A stretch of 64,000 nucleotides of DNA from JAEUMY01 sp031394355 (GCA_031394355.1 JANNSU010000081.1:25704-89703), one strand, 5' to 3'. Shown: positions 42,687 to 51,946, numbered from the stretch's first letter. Translations and numbers: made by a program. The notes: a model not told the origin generated them from the sequence alone.

Positions 42687-42976
42687 TATGTGGACTGCGA
42701 GATACAAGAATTTGATTGGTTGATCGAAGTTGTTATGACGTGTTGATGTCGCGATGGTTCGTCGACTTATCATTCGGAGAAAATGGGATGTCAAAAGGGT
42801 CTTCTATAATAGCTCAGTCGGTACTAGGCTCCAGCCAAGCTGGATTTGTTGGCCCGGTGCCGATTGCTGCCGGATCGTCAGCTGTGCCTGTATGGCACCC
42901 GGAACCGCTTGCCAAGGCGCGCGCACTGTCTTTGGACAGCGCTCAACGCGTAGAGGGGACACAAGGGAAGGAAGTC

Positions 42977-43576
42977 ATGAGCGATCGGGAGGTCGATCAG
43001 CAATTGGTGGAACGTGCCCAGCGAGGTGACAAGCGGGCATTCGAGCTGCTGGTAATCAAGTACCAACGGAAGTTGGAACGGTTGCTGTCGCGAGTGATTC
43101 GCGATCCGGGAGAGATTGAGGATGTTGCGCAAGAGGCATTCATCAAGGCGTACAGGGCGCTGCCCAACTTTCGGGGGGACAGCGCTTTTTACACATGGCT
43201 CTATCGAATCGGCATCAATACCGCCAAGAACTATCTCATCAGCCGTGGTCGCAGGGCGCCCACATCAACGGGTTATGACACGGAGGAAGCAGAGTCATTC
43301 GAGGATGCGACAGGTTTGAGGGACATCAACACGCCCGAAGCAGTGCTGATGACCAAGCAGATTGCCCAGACAGTCAATGCCACCATTGACGCATTGCCTG
43401 AAGAACTGAGAACCGCGATCACACTGCGCGAGATCGACGGTTTGAGCTACGAAGAAATCGCACAGATAATGAGCTGTCCCATCGGGACGGTGCGCTCACG
43501 AATATTCAGAGCCCGGGAAGCTGTGGCGGAGAAATTGCGCCCGCAACTGGGTACGTCGAAAGACAGGAGATGGTGA
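42977..43576 (+). CDS. rpoE: Envelope-stress ECF sigma factor RpoE (AlgU)
   Basis: The 199 residues (ATG at 42977 with AAGGAAG upstream) show region 2 (YQRKLERLLSRVIRDPGEIEDVAQEAFIKAYRALPNFRGDSAFYTWLYRIGINTAKN) and region 4 (LPEELRTAITLREIDGLSYEEIAQIMSCPIGTVRSRIFRAREAV). It is very close to AlgU/RpoE. It directs RNA polymerase to envelope-stress genes and is held by RseA. The frame stays open for 87 codons upstream, but that stretch is not conserved-looking. It heads rpoE-rseA-rseB-degP. Confidence 0.96.
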   Translation: MSDREVDQQLVERAQRGDKRAFELLVIKYQRKLERLLSRVIRDPGEIEDVAQEAFIKAYRALPNFRGDSAFYTWLYRIGINTAKNYLISRGRRAPTSTGYDTEEAESFEDATGLRDINTPEAVLMTKQIAQTVNATIDALPEELRTAITLREIDGLSYEEIAQIMSCPIGTVRSRIFRAREAVAEKLRPQLGTSKDRRW

Positions 43577-43577
43577 C

Positions 43578-44120
43578 ATGACACAACGTATATCTGACCT
43601 CATGGATGGCGAGATTGCCGACACAGAGCGGGATTATGCATGGAAATCCGTGTCTGCCGACAGTTCGGCACGCGAGACCTGGGAAACTTATCACCTGATT
43701 GGTGACTGTTTGCGCGGCGAGGCGCCTCGCCCTGGATTGGCCCGTCCTGGCAGTGCGGAACGACTTTTTGCGAGGCTGGCGGACGAGCCAACCATTTTGG
43801 CACCCCGAGCGATCTCGGGTGGGGCAATTCCAAGCCGTACCCGGGTCGCATTGGCCATGGCAGCCTCGGTCGCGACGCTCGGCGTGGTGGGGCTGATTGC
43901 CACGCGGGCGCCACAAAGCGACATCGCAAACGGTCAAGTGGCCGTTTCCGCTCCAGCAGTGCAGTCTGTACAGCAGGTTGCCAACGGGGCACCTGTCCCG
44001 CAGGTAAATGATTATCTGGCCATGCACCGACAGTTTGCTCCAACGGCCGGTATGCAACAGGCCAGCATGGTGCGAGACGTTCCTCGGAAGTCGGCCCCCA
44101 ACAACAGCGCAGGGAAGTGA
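43578..44120 (+). CDS. rseA: Anti-sigma-E factor RseA (MucA)
   Basis: The 180 residues comprise an N-terminal cytoplasmic sigma-binding domain (MTQRISDLMDGEIADTERDYAW, TWETYHLIGDCLRGE), one membrane helix (about 90-108, ALAMAASVATLGVVGLIAT) and a periplasmic tail. Regulated proteolysis releases RpoE. It begins 1 bp after rpoE, and its stop overlaps a possible rseB GTG start. Confidence 0.92.
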   Translation: MTQRISDLMDGEIADTERDYAWKSVSADSSARETWETYHLIGDCLRGEAPRPGLARPGSAERLFARLADEPTILAPRAISGGAIPSRTRVALAMAASVATLGVVGLIATRAPQSDIANGQVAVSAPAVQSVQQVANGAPVPQVNDYLAMHRQFAPTAGMQQASMVRDVPRKSAPNNSAGK

Positions 44121-44125
44121 CGCGA

Positions 44126-45130
44126 ATGACGTTCGGACGATTGCTGTGGCCAGCATGTACTTCGCTTCTGCTGGCAAGTGGTTCAGTCACCGATGTTCGT
44201 GCCCAGTCCTTGCCGGTAGGTGATCACAACGCCCTGCTGCAGCGCATGTCGGATGCGGCAAAGACACTGAATTATTCAGGCGTTTTCATTCATACCAACG
44301 CCGATACGACCGCAACGTCCCGGATCACGCACTTGTATGACCGCGGCGACGAGTGGGAGAAGATCGAGAGCATTGACGGCCCGCGGCAGGAGACGATTCG
44401 GCGTAATGATGAGATGTACTGTTTTCAGCCAGATTCCAAGACTGTCAGGGTAGATCGCAGGATGACGGGGAAATTTTTTCCGTCTTTGGTGAACGCTACG
44501 CCGGAAATTGTTCTGGCCAACTACCGGATTCGCCTGGGCAAGGTCGAGCGTATCGGCGGCCACGATTGCCAGTGGGTCATTCTTGAGCCCAAGGATGCCC
44601 TGCGGTTTCTGCAGAAGCTCTGTGCTGAAGTGCAGACTGGGCTCCTCATGCGTGCGAAGACGCTCAATGAGCGCGGGCAGATTGTCGAGCAATTCTCGTT
44701 CACACAACTCGTCATGGGCAAGGCTGCCTTGCGTGATTCGGGTCTTGGGCACATCAAGTCGCGGCTCGCCCAAAAGGACCCAGGCTGGCAGACCGATGAT
44801 GCGGCGCGCAAAAGCGTAAAGCACGGTGACACGGGTTGGTGGGTGCCGTCACCGCCTACCGGGTTTCGTCTCGTCACTGAAATGAAGCGGACCATGCCAG
44901 GCAAGGCAGATGCAGTCTCTCATCTGGTGTTTTCTGATGGGATTGCCGCGATTTCGGTTTTTGTCGAGCCATTGGGTGTCAAGACAACGGGATTCAGTCG
45001 CGCTGTCGAAGATGGCATGGTCAGCTACGCCATGCGTTCCGTGAGTAACCACCAAGTCACCGTAATTGGCGAAGTGCCCGTTGGTACTGCCCAATCGCTG
45101 GCCAACAGCGTATCGCTTCGGAACCGATAG
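44126..45130 (+). CDS. rseB: Sigma-E regulatory protein RseB (MucB)
   Basis: The 334-residue periplasmic protein binds RseA and senses envelope lipids and mislocalised lipopolysaccharide. It shows a signal peptide, then NYSGVFIHTNADTTATSRITHLYDRGDEWEKIESIDG. The lipoprotein-like N-domain continues to about 210 and the C-terminal RseA-binding domain includes HLVFSDGIAAISVFVEP. ATG at 44126 is supported by AGGGAAG at 44111-44117; GTG at 44117 overlaps rseA and is an alternative. Confidence 0.93.
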   Translation: MTFGRLLWPACTSLLLASGSVTDVRAQSLPVGDHNALLQRMSDAAKTLNYSGVFIHTNADTTATSRITHLYDRGDEWEKIESIDGPRQETIRRNDEMYCFQPDSKTVRVDRRMTGKFFPSLVNATPEIVLANYRIRLGKVERIGGHDCQWVILEPKDALRFLQKLCAEVQTGLLMRAKTLNERGQIVEQFSFTQLVMGKAALRDSGLGHIKSRLAQKDPGWQTDDAARKSVKHGDTGWWVPSPPTGFRLVTEMKRTMPGKADAVSHLVFSDGIAAISVFVEPLGVKTTGFSRAVEDGMVSYAMRSVSNHQVTVIGEVPVGTAQSLANSVSLRNR

Positions 45131-45215
45131 CCCGTCTGGATGCAATACTGGGGAGGTCCACTGCCTGGAACCCCAAGATAACCCCTGTTCAACTTCAATC
45201 AAGAAAAAGCACGCC

Positions 45216-46673
45216 ATGAATCGTAGCAACCATGCTTTCAGCACAGTCATTTCGCTTATCGTTGGCTTGGCAGGCGCTTTTGCCCTGTCGGCTCATGCAC
45301 AACCCACGCCAGCCCTTCCCAATTTTGCGGATCTCGTCGAAAAACACGGTTCAGCAGTGGTTTCAGTCAGCACGCAGGCACGGCAATCAGCTGGGCGCGT
45401 TCCGGGTGCGGGCGACGATGAAGCCTGGACCGAATTCTTCCGTCGCTTCATGCCAGACCAGCAGCGCCCCGGACCACGGCAGGGCCCGCGGAACCCTGAA
45501 AGACAAGGTCCGCTGGTGCCATTTGGCGCAGGATCTGGCTTCATCATCAGCGCAGATGGCTATGTCTTGACCAATGCCCACGTCGTGGAGAATGCGGAAG
45601 AAGTCACCATCACCATGACGGACAAACGTGACTTCAAGGCCAAAGTGGTGGGGGCCGACAAGCGCACCGATGTGGCAGTACTGAAGATCGATGGCGCCAG
45701 TCTTCCCAAGGTCACTCTGGGTGACTCGTCCAAGCTTCGGGTGGGTGAATGGGTTCTGGCCATCGGATCGCCGTTTCGTCTGTCCAACACTGCGACGGCT
45801 GGCATTGTGAGTGCCAAGGGGCGTGATGAAGTCGATCGTGGCGGTATCGCATTCATTCAGACCGATGTGGCAGTAAACCCCGGCAACTCCGGCGGGCCGT
45901 TGTTCAACCTGCGTGGCGAAGTCGTCGGCATCAATTCACAAATCCTGTCCCGCACAGGCGGCTACCAGGGTATCTCCTTCGCCATTCCGATCGAGGATGC
46001 CATTCGGGTATCGGATCAATTGATCAAGACTGGCAAGGTCAGTCGGGGTCGGTTGGGCGTCCTCATCGGCAATGTCACCAAGGATGTCGCGGAAGCGCTT
46101 GGCCTGCCACGCGCCCAAGGGGCAACCGTATCAAGCGTGGAAGCGGACAGCCCGGCAGAAAAGGCAGGCGTGAAGTCAGGCGACGTCATTCTGAAGGTGG
46201 ATGGCAAGAACATTGAAGGCTCTTCCGAGGTCACGCGGATCATTGGCAACATCCGGCCGGGAAGCAAAGTCACGCTGTCAGTCTGGCGCGACAACGCATC
46301 CCGGGATCTGGTGGCAACCGTTGGTGAATTCAAGGATGAAGAGCAGCGGCCGACGCGCGCAGCGGCACCGGCAAAGCCCGAAGCCAAACCCGGCAAGCTC
46401 GGTATTGCAGTGACCGAGCTGACGGCCGCACAGAGGAAGGACCTCAAAGTGCCCGGAGCCGGTGGCGTTGTTGTTGAAGCCATCCGGGGGCCTGCAGCGG
46501 GTGTGATCCAGCAAGGTGAGGTGATCATGCGGATCAATAATTCAGACGTGGCAAATGTCAAGGAATTCAATGACTTGGTGAGCAAGCTTGACTTGAAGAA
46601 GCCGGTTGCGTTGGTGGTTCGAAGCGAAGAGGGCAGCCGTTTTGTCACCTTCCGTCCCGATCCAGCCGACTGA
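45216..46673 (+). CDS. degP: Periplasmic serine protease DegP/MucD
   Basis: The 485 residues have a signal peptide (to AHAQ) and a trypsin-like domain with catalytic His122 (NAHVVENA), Asp152 (RTDVAVLKI) and Ser225 (GNSGGPLF). Two PDZ domains (about 280-370 and 395-480) follow. It degrades misfolded periplasmic proteins. It closes the sigma-E operon, 85 bp after rseB. The segment between residues 58 and 100 is Pro/Arg/Gln-rich. Confidence 0.96.
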   Translation: MNRSNHAFSTVISLIVGLAGAFALSAHAQPTPALPNFADLVEKHGSAVVSVSTQARQSAGRVPGAGDDEAWTEFFRRFMPDQQRPGPRQGPRNPERQGPLVPFGAGSGFIISADGYVLTNAHVVENAEEVTITMTDKRDFKAKVVGADKRTDVAVLKIDGASLPKVTLGDSSKLRVGEWVLAIGSPFRLSNTATAGIVSAKGRDEVDRGGIAFIQTDVAVNPGNSGGPLFNLRGEVVGINSQILSRTGGYQGISFAIPIEDAIRVSDQLIKTGKVSRGRLGVLIGNVTKDVAEALGLPRAQGATVSSVEADSPAEKAGVKSGDVILKVDGKNIEGSSEVTRIIGNIRPGSKVTLSVWRDNASRDLVATVGEFKDEEQRPTRAAAPAKPEAKPGKLGIAVTELTAAQRKDLKVPGAGGVVVEAIRGPAAGVIQQGEVIMRINNSDVANVKEFNDLVSKLDLKKPVALVVRSEEGSRFVTFRPDPAD

Positions 46674-46683
46674 GCGCCGGAAA

Positions 46684-46944
46684 TTGCTGGCAATTGAGCT
46701 GACGTTGCTGTCCAGGAGCTATTGCCACCTGTGCGATGACATGCTGGCAGCACTCAAGCAACATCCCCGTCAGGCTGAGATCGAGGTGCAGATCGTGGAT
46801 GTGGATGCCCACCCGGAACTGGAGGCGCAATATGGCAATCTGGTTCCGGTGTTGCTGGATGGGAAGGTGGAAATCTGCCACTACCAGCTGGATGTTCAAC
46901 GCTTTGACGCATATTTGAGAGCGCTGGATGCCCGCATCGAGTAA
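46684..46944 (+). CDS. Glutaredoxin-like protein (DUF836 family)
   Basis: The 86-residue thioredoxin-fold protein has the redox motif SYCHLCDDM near its N-terminus and the cis-Pro strand NLVPVLLDGKVE. TTG at 46684, just after the degP stop, is the best start; longer versions overlap degP. It is common between degP/mucD and lepA in related genomes. Its redox partner is unknown. A strong terminator follows. Confidence 0.88.
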   Translation: MLAIELTLLSRSYCHLCDDMLAALKQHPRQAEIEVQIVDVDAHPELEAQYGNLVPVLLDGKVEICHYQLDVQRFDAYLRALDARIE

Positions 46945-46963
46945 AATGCGAAGCATTCCAGTC

Positions 46964-46988
46964 AGGGCACCTTCCGGGTGCCCTTTTT
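46964..46988 (+). terminator. Rho-independent terminator of the rpoE-degP-glutaredoxin operon
   Basis: AGGGCACC (46964-46971) pairs with GGTGCCCT (46977-46984) around TTCCG, followed directly by a run of T. Confidence 0.9.
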
Positions 46989-47029
46989 ACGTGCGGGAAG
47001 GGAATTGACCCCGCACAGAGCGCCACAAG

Positions 47030-47041
47030 GCGAATATTCGC
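47030..47041. repeat. GCGAATATTCGC touching the lepA start codon
   Basis: The perfect 12-mer ends one base before the lepA ATG (47042) and occupies the space where a ribosome-binding site would normally end; AAGG at 47027-47030 is the only candidate. RNA hairpin formation here could affect lepA initiation. Confidence 0.95.
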
Positions 47042-48835
47042 ATGCAGTTGATTCGCAATTTTTCCATCATCGCCCATATTGATCACGGCAAGTCCACGCT
47101 GGCAGATCGCATCATTGAGCGTTGCGGCGGCTTGTCGTCACGCGAAATGGGGGCCCAGGTCCTCGACTCCATGGAGCTTGAGAGAGAGCGCGGCATCACG
47201 ATCAAGGCGCAGACTGCCGCCTTGACCTACACGGCGCGTGATGGCAAGACCTATGAGCTGAACCTCATCGATACCCCTGGTCACGTGGACTTTTCTTATG
47301 AGGTGTCACGTTCGCTATCAGCGTGCGAAGGTGCGCTGCTGGTCGTTGACGCGTCGCAGGGTGTTGAGGCCCAGACCGTCGCCAACTGCTACACAGCCCT
47401 TGAGCTGGGGGTGGAAGTATCGCCGGTGCTGAACAAGATCGATCTTCCGTCCGCAGAGCCCGATCGGGTGATTGAGGAGATCGAGGACATCATCGGTATT
47501 GATGCGACGGATGCGGTGAGATGCAGCGCCAAGACCGGCGAGGGGATTGATGACGTCATCGAAACGGTGATTGCCCGGGTGCCGCCACCGAAAGGTGATC
47601 CTGATGGTCCGCTCAAGGCGTTGATCATTGACTCCTGGTTCGACAACTACGTGGGTGTCGTGATGCTGGTCCGGGTGGTGGATGGTCGGCTGAGCCCCAA
47701 AGACAAGATTCTCTTGATGTCGAGTCAGGCGAGCTACTTGTGCGAACAGGTGGGTGTGTTCACGCCAAAGTCGGTCGCCCGGGATTCACTCAGCGCAGGA
47801 CAGGTGGGATTCGTCATCGCCGGAATCAAGGAACTCAAGGCTGCACGTGTCGGCGACACCATGACGCTGGCCACTCAGCCCGCACCGTCGCCATTGCCGG
47901 GATTCAAGGAAATCAAGCCGCAAGTCTTCGCGGGGCTATATCCGGTCGAGTCCAACCAGTACGACGCGCTTCGCGATGCGCTGACGAAACTGCAGTTGAA
48001 TGATGCCAGTCTTCGTTTTGAACCCGAGACGTCGCAGGCGCTGGGCTTTGGTTTCCGCTGCGGATTCCTTGGCTTGCTGCACATGGAGATCGTGCAGGAG
48101 CGGCTGGAGCGAGAGTACGACATGGATCTCATCACCACTGCACCCACCGTGATCTATCAGGTGCTGATGAAGGATGGCAATGTGATCGAGATCGAGAATC
48201 CATCGCGCCTGCCGGATCTGTCCAAGATCGAAGAGATTCGGGAGCCCATCATCACGGCCACCATGTTGATGCCGCAAGAATACGTTGGCACGGTCATGAC
48301 GCTTTGCAATGCCAAACGCGGCATGCAGCTCGACATGCAGTACGCGGGGCGCCAAGTCATTCTGAAGTACGACATGCCGATGAACGAAGTCGTCATGGAC
48401 TTCTTCGACAAGTTGAAGTCCTGCAGTCGAGGATATGCCTCACTCGATTATGAGTTCAAGGAATTCCGGACCTCGGATCTGGTTAAGCTTGACATCCTCA
48501 TCAATGGCGACAAGGTGGACGCGCTGTCACTGATTGTGCATCGCGAGAATGCTCCCTACAAAGGGCGTGACCTTGCTGCGCGTATGCGCGAGCTGATTCC
48601 TCGGCAGATGTTTGACGTGGCTGTACAGGCGGCCATTGGCACCAACATCATCGCTCGGGAAAGTATCAAGGCACTACGCAAGAACGTACTGGCAAAGTGC
48701 TATGGCGGAGACATTTCCCGCAAGCGCAAGTTGCTGGAAAAGCAAAAAGCCGGCAAGAAGCGCATGAAACAGGTGGGTAACGTTGAAATTCCTCAGGAAG
48801 CGTTTTTGGCGATCCTGCAGGTCGACGGCAGGTGA
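47042..48835 (+). CDS. lepA: Elongation factor 4 (LepA)
   Basis: The 597-residue translational GTPase acts on stalled or misassembled ribosomes. G1 AHIDHGKST, G2 RGITIKAQT, G3 DTPGHVDF and G4 NKIDLPSA are present, with the LepA-specific C-terminal domain (KCYGGDISRKRKLLEKQKAGKKRMK). The length is standard. It heads lepA-lepB-DUF4845-rnc-era-recO-pdxJ-acpS-nagZ. Confidence 0.97.
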   Translation: MQLIRNFSIIAHIDHGKSTLADRIIERCGGLSSREMGAQVLDSMELERERGITIKAQTAALTYTARDGKTYELNLIDTPGHVDFSYEVSRSLSACEGALLVVDASQGVEAQTVANCYTALELGVEVSPVLNKIDLPSAEPDRVIEEIEDIIGIDATDAVRCSAKTGEGIDDVIETVIARVPPPKGDPDGPLKALIIDSWFDNYVGVVMLVRVVDGRLSPKDKILLMSSQASYLCEQVGVFTPKSVARDSLSAGQVGFVIAGIKELKAARVGDTMTLATQPAPSPLPGFKEIKPQVFAGLYPVESNQYDALRDALTKLQLNDASLRFEPETSQALGFGFRCGFLGLLHMEIVQERLEREYDMDLITTAPTVIYQVLMKDGNVIEIENPSRLPDLSKIEEIREPIITATMLMPQEYVGTVMTLCNAKRGMQLDMQYAGRQVILKYDMPMNEVVMDFFDKLKSCSRGYASLDYEFKEFRTSDLVKLDILINGDKVDALSLIVHRENAPYKGRDLAARMRELIPRQMFDVAVQAAIGTNIIARESIKALRKNVLAKCYGGDISRKRKLLEKQKAGKKRMKQVGNVEIPQEAFLAILQVDGR

Positions 48836-48906
48836 TGAGCACATCAAGCCCGGATTCAGTGCATTCGTCGCATGGCTGCCGTCGGCACGCCGATTTTGGG
48901 CATAGT

Positions 48907-48918
48907 GCGAATATTCGC
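48907..48918. repeat. Intergenic GCGAATATTCGC upstream of lepB
   Basis: A perfect copy 20 bp before the lepB ATG in the 103-bp lepA-lepB gap. With the copy at 47030 it makes two consecutive genes with this palindrome in their 5' regions. Confidence 0.95.
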
Positions 48919-48938
48919 AAACAGGAAATCGTCAGAAA

Positions 48939-49934
48939 ATGAACTGGGAAATCACGATCCTTGTCGTCACGCTGGTGTGTGTGGCAATCGTTCTCTGGGA
49001 GATAGCTGCCCGCCTTCGCGCCCGGATCAATCCCGATGGAACCATCGCAGGCGCGCCGCCCTACGCCTGGCTGGAAATTGCCTACCCCTTGGGATTCATC
49101 GCATTCATGGGCTTGCTCGTGGTCCACAGCGTCATGAGTTTTGCTGCAATTCTCCTCTTGGCAACGACAGTGACAGGCGTGATCTGGGCGCTGGACAAAT
49201 GGGTGTTAGCCAAGAAACGTGCAGCAACGACACAGGAGCCTGTGTTGGTCGAGATGGCAAAGAGCTTCTTTCCGGTCATCCTTATCGTGTTCTTGCTGCG
49301 CTCATTCGTTGGTGAGCCGTTCAAAATTCCTTCTGGCTCCATGTTGCCATCCCTGCTGGTGGGAGATTTCATCCTGGTCAACAAGTTCACCTACGGTATC
49401 CGCATTCCTGTGTTGAACAAGAAAGTGGTCGACATCAGCTCACCCAAGCGGGGAGATGTCATGGTTTTTCGCTACCCCATGGACACCAGCAAGGACTTCA
49501 TCAAGCGGGTCATTGGTTTGCCAGGGGATGTGGTGAGCTACAAAAACAAGCGACTGATACTGAATGGAACACCCGTACCCACTGAGCCCGCAGGAACAAT
49601 GACGGAAGTGGACGAGCGCGGCAGTTTTCAGCGTTATGACGCATTCAGCGAAAAGCTGGGGGAGAAGCCCCACGTCATGATGAACATTCCCGAGCGCCCG
49701 GTGCTGGTTGGCCCTGTGCGGGAATTTCCCAATAAAAAGAATTGTGAATACAATGAAGAGGGACTGACTTGTACTGTCCCGGCAGGCCACTACTTAATGA
49801 TGGGGGACAACCGGGATAACAGCGACGATGGACGCTACTGGGGCTTTGTTCCCGAGGAAAACATCGTCGGCAGAGCTTTCCTGGTCTGGATGAATTTTGG
49901 CCAGTTGAAGCGAATCGGCACTGCAATCGAATGA
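48939..49934 (+). CDS. lepB: Signal peptidase I
   Basis: The 331-residue inner-membrane protease removes signal peptides of Sec/Tat substrates. It has three N-terminal hydrophobic segments, catalytic Ser134 in PSGSMLPSL and Lys189 in KDFIKRVIGLPGD. The distal boxes include YLMMGDNRDNSDDGRYWGFVP. It has one more N-terminal membrane segment than the E. coli enzyme, as in Pseudomonas and Xanthomonas relatives. Confidence 0.96.
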   Translation: MNWEITILVVTLVCVAIVLWEIAARLRARINPDGTIAGAPPYAWLEIAYPLGFIAFMGLLVVHSVMSFAAILLLATTVTGVIWALDKWVLAKKRAATTQEPVLVEMAKSFFPVILIVFLLRSFVGEPFKIPSGSMLPSLLVGDFILVNKFTYGIRIPVLNKKVVDISSPKRGDVMVFRYPMDTSKDFIKRVIGLPGDVVSYKNKRLILNGTPVPTEPAGTMTEVDERGSFQRYDAFSEKLGEKPHVMMNIPERPVLVGPVREFPNKKNCEYNEEGLTCTVPAGHYLMMGDNRDNSDDGRYWGFVPEENIVGRAFLVWMNFGQLKRIGTAIE

Positions 49935-49978
49935 GCGCAGGTATTGGGACCAGTTGAATGACATCAAGGGGCGCGACT

Positions 49979-50332
49979 ATGAAAAAGCAGCTAGGCATGA
50001 GCATTTACATGTTGATGTATTTGTTCATCACGATTGGATTCGTCGGGTTTGTCGGGCTGCGATGCTTCAACCCGGTCATGGAATATCTTTCGATTCAGAA
50101 AGTGCTGTCAACCATGTCCACGGCGGAATTGAAGGATGGATCCAGCGTAGCCGACATTCGCAAGGGATTCGAACGCCGCGCGATCATCGACACCATCACG
50201 TCAATCAAGAAGGAAGACTTGGAGATCACCAAGGAGGGCAATGACACCATTGTCTCGGCGGAGTGGTCGGTGAAGCTGCCGCTGTTCTCCATGGTTAGCA
50301 TCGTGCTTGACTTCAAGGCGTCTTCGCAATAG
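49979..50332 (+). CDS. DUF4845 membrane-anchored protein
   Basis: The 117 residues have one N-terminal membrane helix (SIYMLMYLFITIGFVGFVGL) and a small periplasmic domain (YLSIQKVLSTMSTAELKDGSSVADIRKGFERRAIIDTI). This gene is regularly found between lepB and rnc in beta- and gammaproteobacteria; its function is not established. ATG at 49979 has AAGGGG upstream. Confidence 0.88.
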   Translation: MKKQLGMSIYMLMYLFITIGFVGFVGLRCFNPVMEYLSIQKVLSTMSTAELKDGSSVADIRKGFERRAIIDTITSIKKEDLEITKEGNDTIVSAEWSVKLPLFSMVSIVLDFKASSQ

Positions 50333-50352
50333 CCACACCACGGTGTGCCCCA

Positions 50353-51045
50353 TTGACGGAATCGCAAGCTCCATTGGCACCGCAACATCCGCTGGAAAGT
50401 CTCCTCGGTCATCGTTTTCTCACGCCTGATCTCCTGCAGCAGGCCTTGACCCATCGCAGCTATTGTTCCCCCCACAATGAACGGCTGGAATTCCTCGGCG
50501 ATTCGGTGCTGAACTGTGTGGTGGCAGAGCTGCTTTACCATCGTTTCCAAAGCTTCCCGGAAGGGGACTTGAGCCGGCTGCGTTCGGGGCTGGTCAATCA
50601 GGCCACGTTGGCGGAGATTGCTTCTGACTTCAACCTCGGAGCGATGCTTCGATTGGGAGAGGGCGAGCTCAAAAGCGGTGGATTTCGAAGGCCCTCCATT
50701 CTGGCCGATGCGCTGGAGGCGCTGTTTGGCGCCATCTATCTTGATGCCGGATTCGATGCTGTTCGCGACGTCATTGGAAGACTCTATGCAAAGCGACTGG
50801 TTGCACTACAGGACCTGGCACCCAGCAAAGACCCTAAAACAGCCCTTCAGGAAATTCTTCAAGGTAAACGCATGGATACGCCTCGATATACCGTACTGGC
50901 CATCAACGGCGAAGCACATCAGCAGCAGTTCCGTGTCGTCTGCGAAGTTCCTGCTCTCGGACTGCGCGCCGAAGGCGAAGGTGCCAGCAGAAAGGCGGCC
51001 GAACAGGATGCAGCTGCTCGGGTCTGGGCCCTGATCAATGACTGA
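50353..51045 (+). CDS. rnc: Ribonuclease III
   Basis: The 230-residue double-strand-specific RNase processes rRNA and regulatory RNAs. The signature NERLEFLGDSVL includes metal-binding E46 and D50; DALEALFGAIYLDAG supplies the second acidic pair. A C-terminal dsRBD is present (ALQEILQGKRMDTPRYTV...ASRKAAEQDAAARVW). The start is TTG at 50353 without a clear ribosome-binding site. It overlaps era by 8 bp. Confidence 0.96.
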   Translation: MTESQAPLAPQHPLESLLGHRFLTPDLLQQALTHRSYCSPHNERLEFLGDSVLNCVVAELLYHRFQSFPEGDLSRLRSGLVNQATLAEIASDFNLGAMLRLGEGELKSGGFRRPSILADALEALFGAIYLDAGFDAVRDVIGRLYAKRLVALQDLAPSKDPKTALQEILQGKRMDTPRYTVLAINGEAHQQQFRVVCEVPALGLRAEGEGASRKAAEQDAAARVWALIND

Positions 51046-51922
51046 CTTCCGCTGCGGCAAGGTTGCCATTGTGGGCCGCCCCAATGTGGGTAAATCCACG
51101 CTCATGAACCATCTTATCGGCATGAAACTCGCGATCACGTCTCGCAAGCCCCAGACCACTCGTCACCGGATTGCCGGCGTAGTCACGACGCCCGATGCAC
51201 AGTTTGTTTTTCTGGACACTCCCGGATTTCAAGACAGCCACAAGAACGCGCTCAACCGTTTGCTGAACCGTACAGTGGCCCAGGCTGCGGAAGAAGCGGA
51301 TGTGGTGGTGTTTCTGCTGGATGGACTGACGTTTGATGAGCGCGATCAGCGGGTGCTTGCGCTGCTGCCAAAAGATCGACCTGTCGTACTCGCGATAAAC
51401 AAAGTCGATCGACTCGATGACAAGTCGAGGTTGTTGCCGCACCTGGCCGCGCTGCAGGAGCGCTTTCCCTTTGCGGCCAGCGTGCCGATTTCTGCCAAAC
51501 AGGGACACAACCTGGATAAGCTGAAGGCCGAGCTGCGACAGCATTTGCCTGATCAGCCCGCCATGTACGGCGCGGACGACTTCACGGATCGTTCCGAGAA
51601 ATTTCTGGTCGCCGAGTTCATTCGCGAAAAGGTGTTTCGCTATGTGGGCGATGAGCTGCCTTACTCCTCCAGTGTGGTGATTGAACAATGGCAGGAAGAG
51701 GGGCGCTTGCGCAGGATCCATGCGGCGATCGTGGTCGAGAAGACCAGCCAGCGCGCAATACTGATCGGCAAGGGGGGCGAGAAGCTGAAGCAGATTGGCA
51801 CCGAAGCCCGACTGGACCTGGAGAAACTGCTGGACTGCAAGATCTATCTTGAACTCTGGGTCAGAGTGAAGAAGGGTTGGGCAGATGACGACCGCATGAT
51901 CCGTCAGTATGGGTATGAGTAG
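51038..51922 (+). CDS. era: GTPase Era
   Basis: The 294 residues show G1 GRPNVGKS (13-20), G2 region QTTRHRIAG, G3 DTPG and G4 NKVD, and the C-terminal KH domain with VEKTSQRAILIGKGGEKLKQIGTEAR. Era binds 16S rRNA and acts in 30S assembly. It is translationally overlapped with rnc. Confidence 0.97.
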   Translation: MTDFRCGKVAIVGRPNVGKSTLMNHLIGMKLAITSRKPQTTRHRIAGVVTTPDAQFVFLDTPGFQDSHKNALNRLLNRTVAQAAEEADVVVFLLDGLTFDERDQRVLALLPKDRPVVLAINKVDRLDDKSRLLPHLAALQERFPFAASVPISAKQGHNLDKLKAELRQHLPDQPAMYGADDFTDRSEKFLVAEFIREKVFRYVGDELPYSSSVVIEQWQEEGRLRRIHAAIVVEKTSQRAILIGKGGEKLKQIGTEARLDLEKLLDCKIYLELWVRVKKGWADDDRMIRQYGYE

Positions 51923-51946
51923 TTGGCGGACTGAACCCCCACCACC

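Noticed and set aside
42716..42976. N-terminal extension of RpoE by 87 residues
   Set aside because: The start at 42977 has a good ribosome-binding site and matches the family start; the extension resembles no sigma-factor region. Kept only as a low-interest finding.
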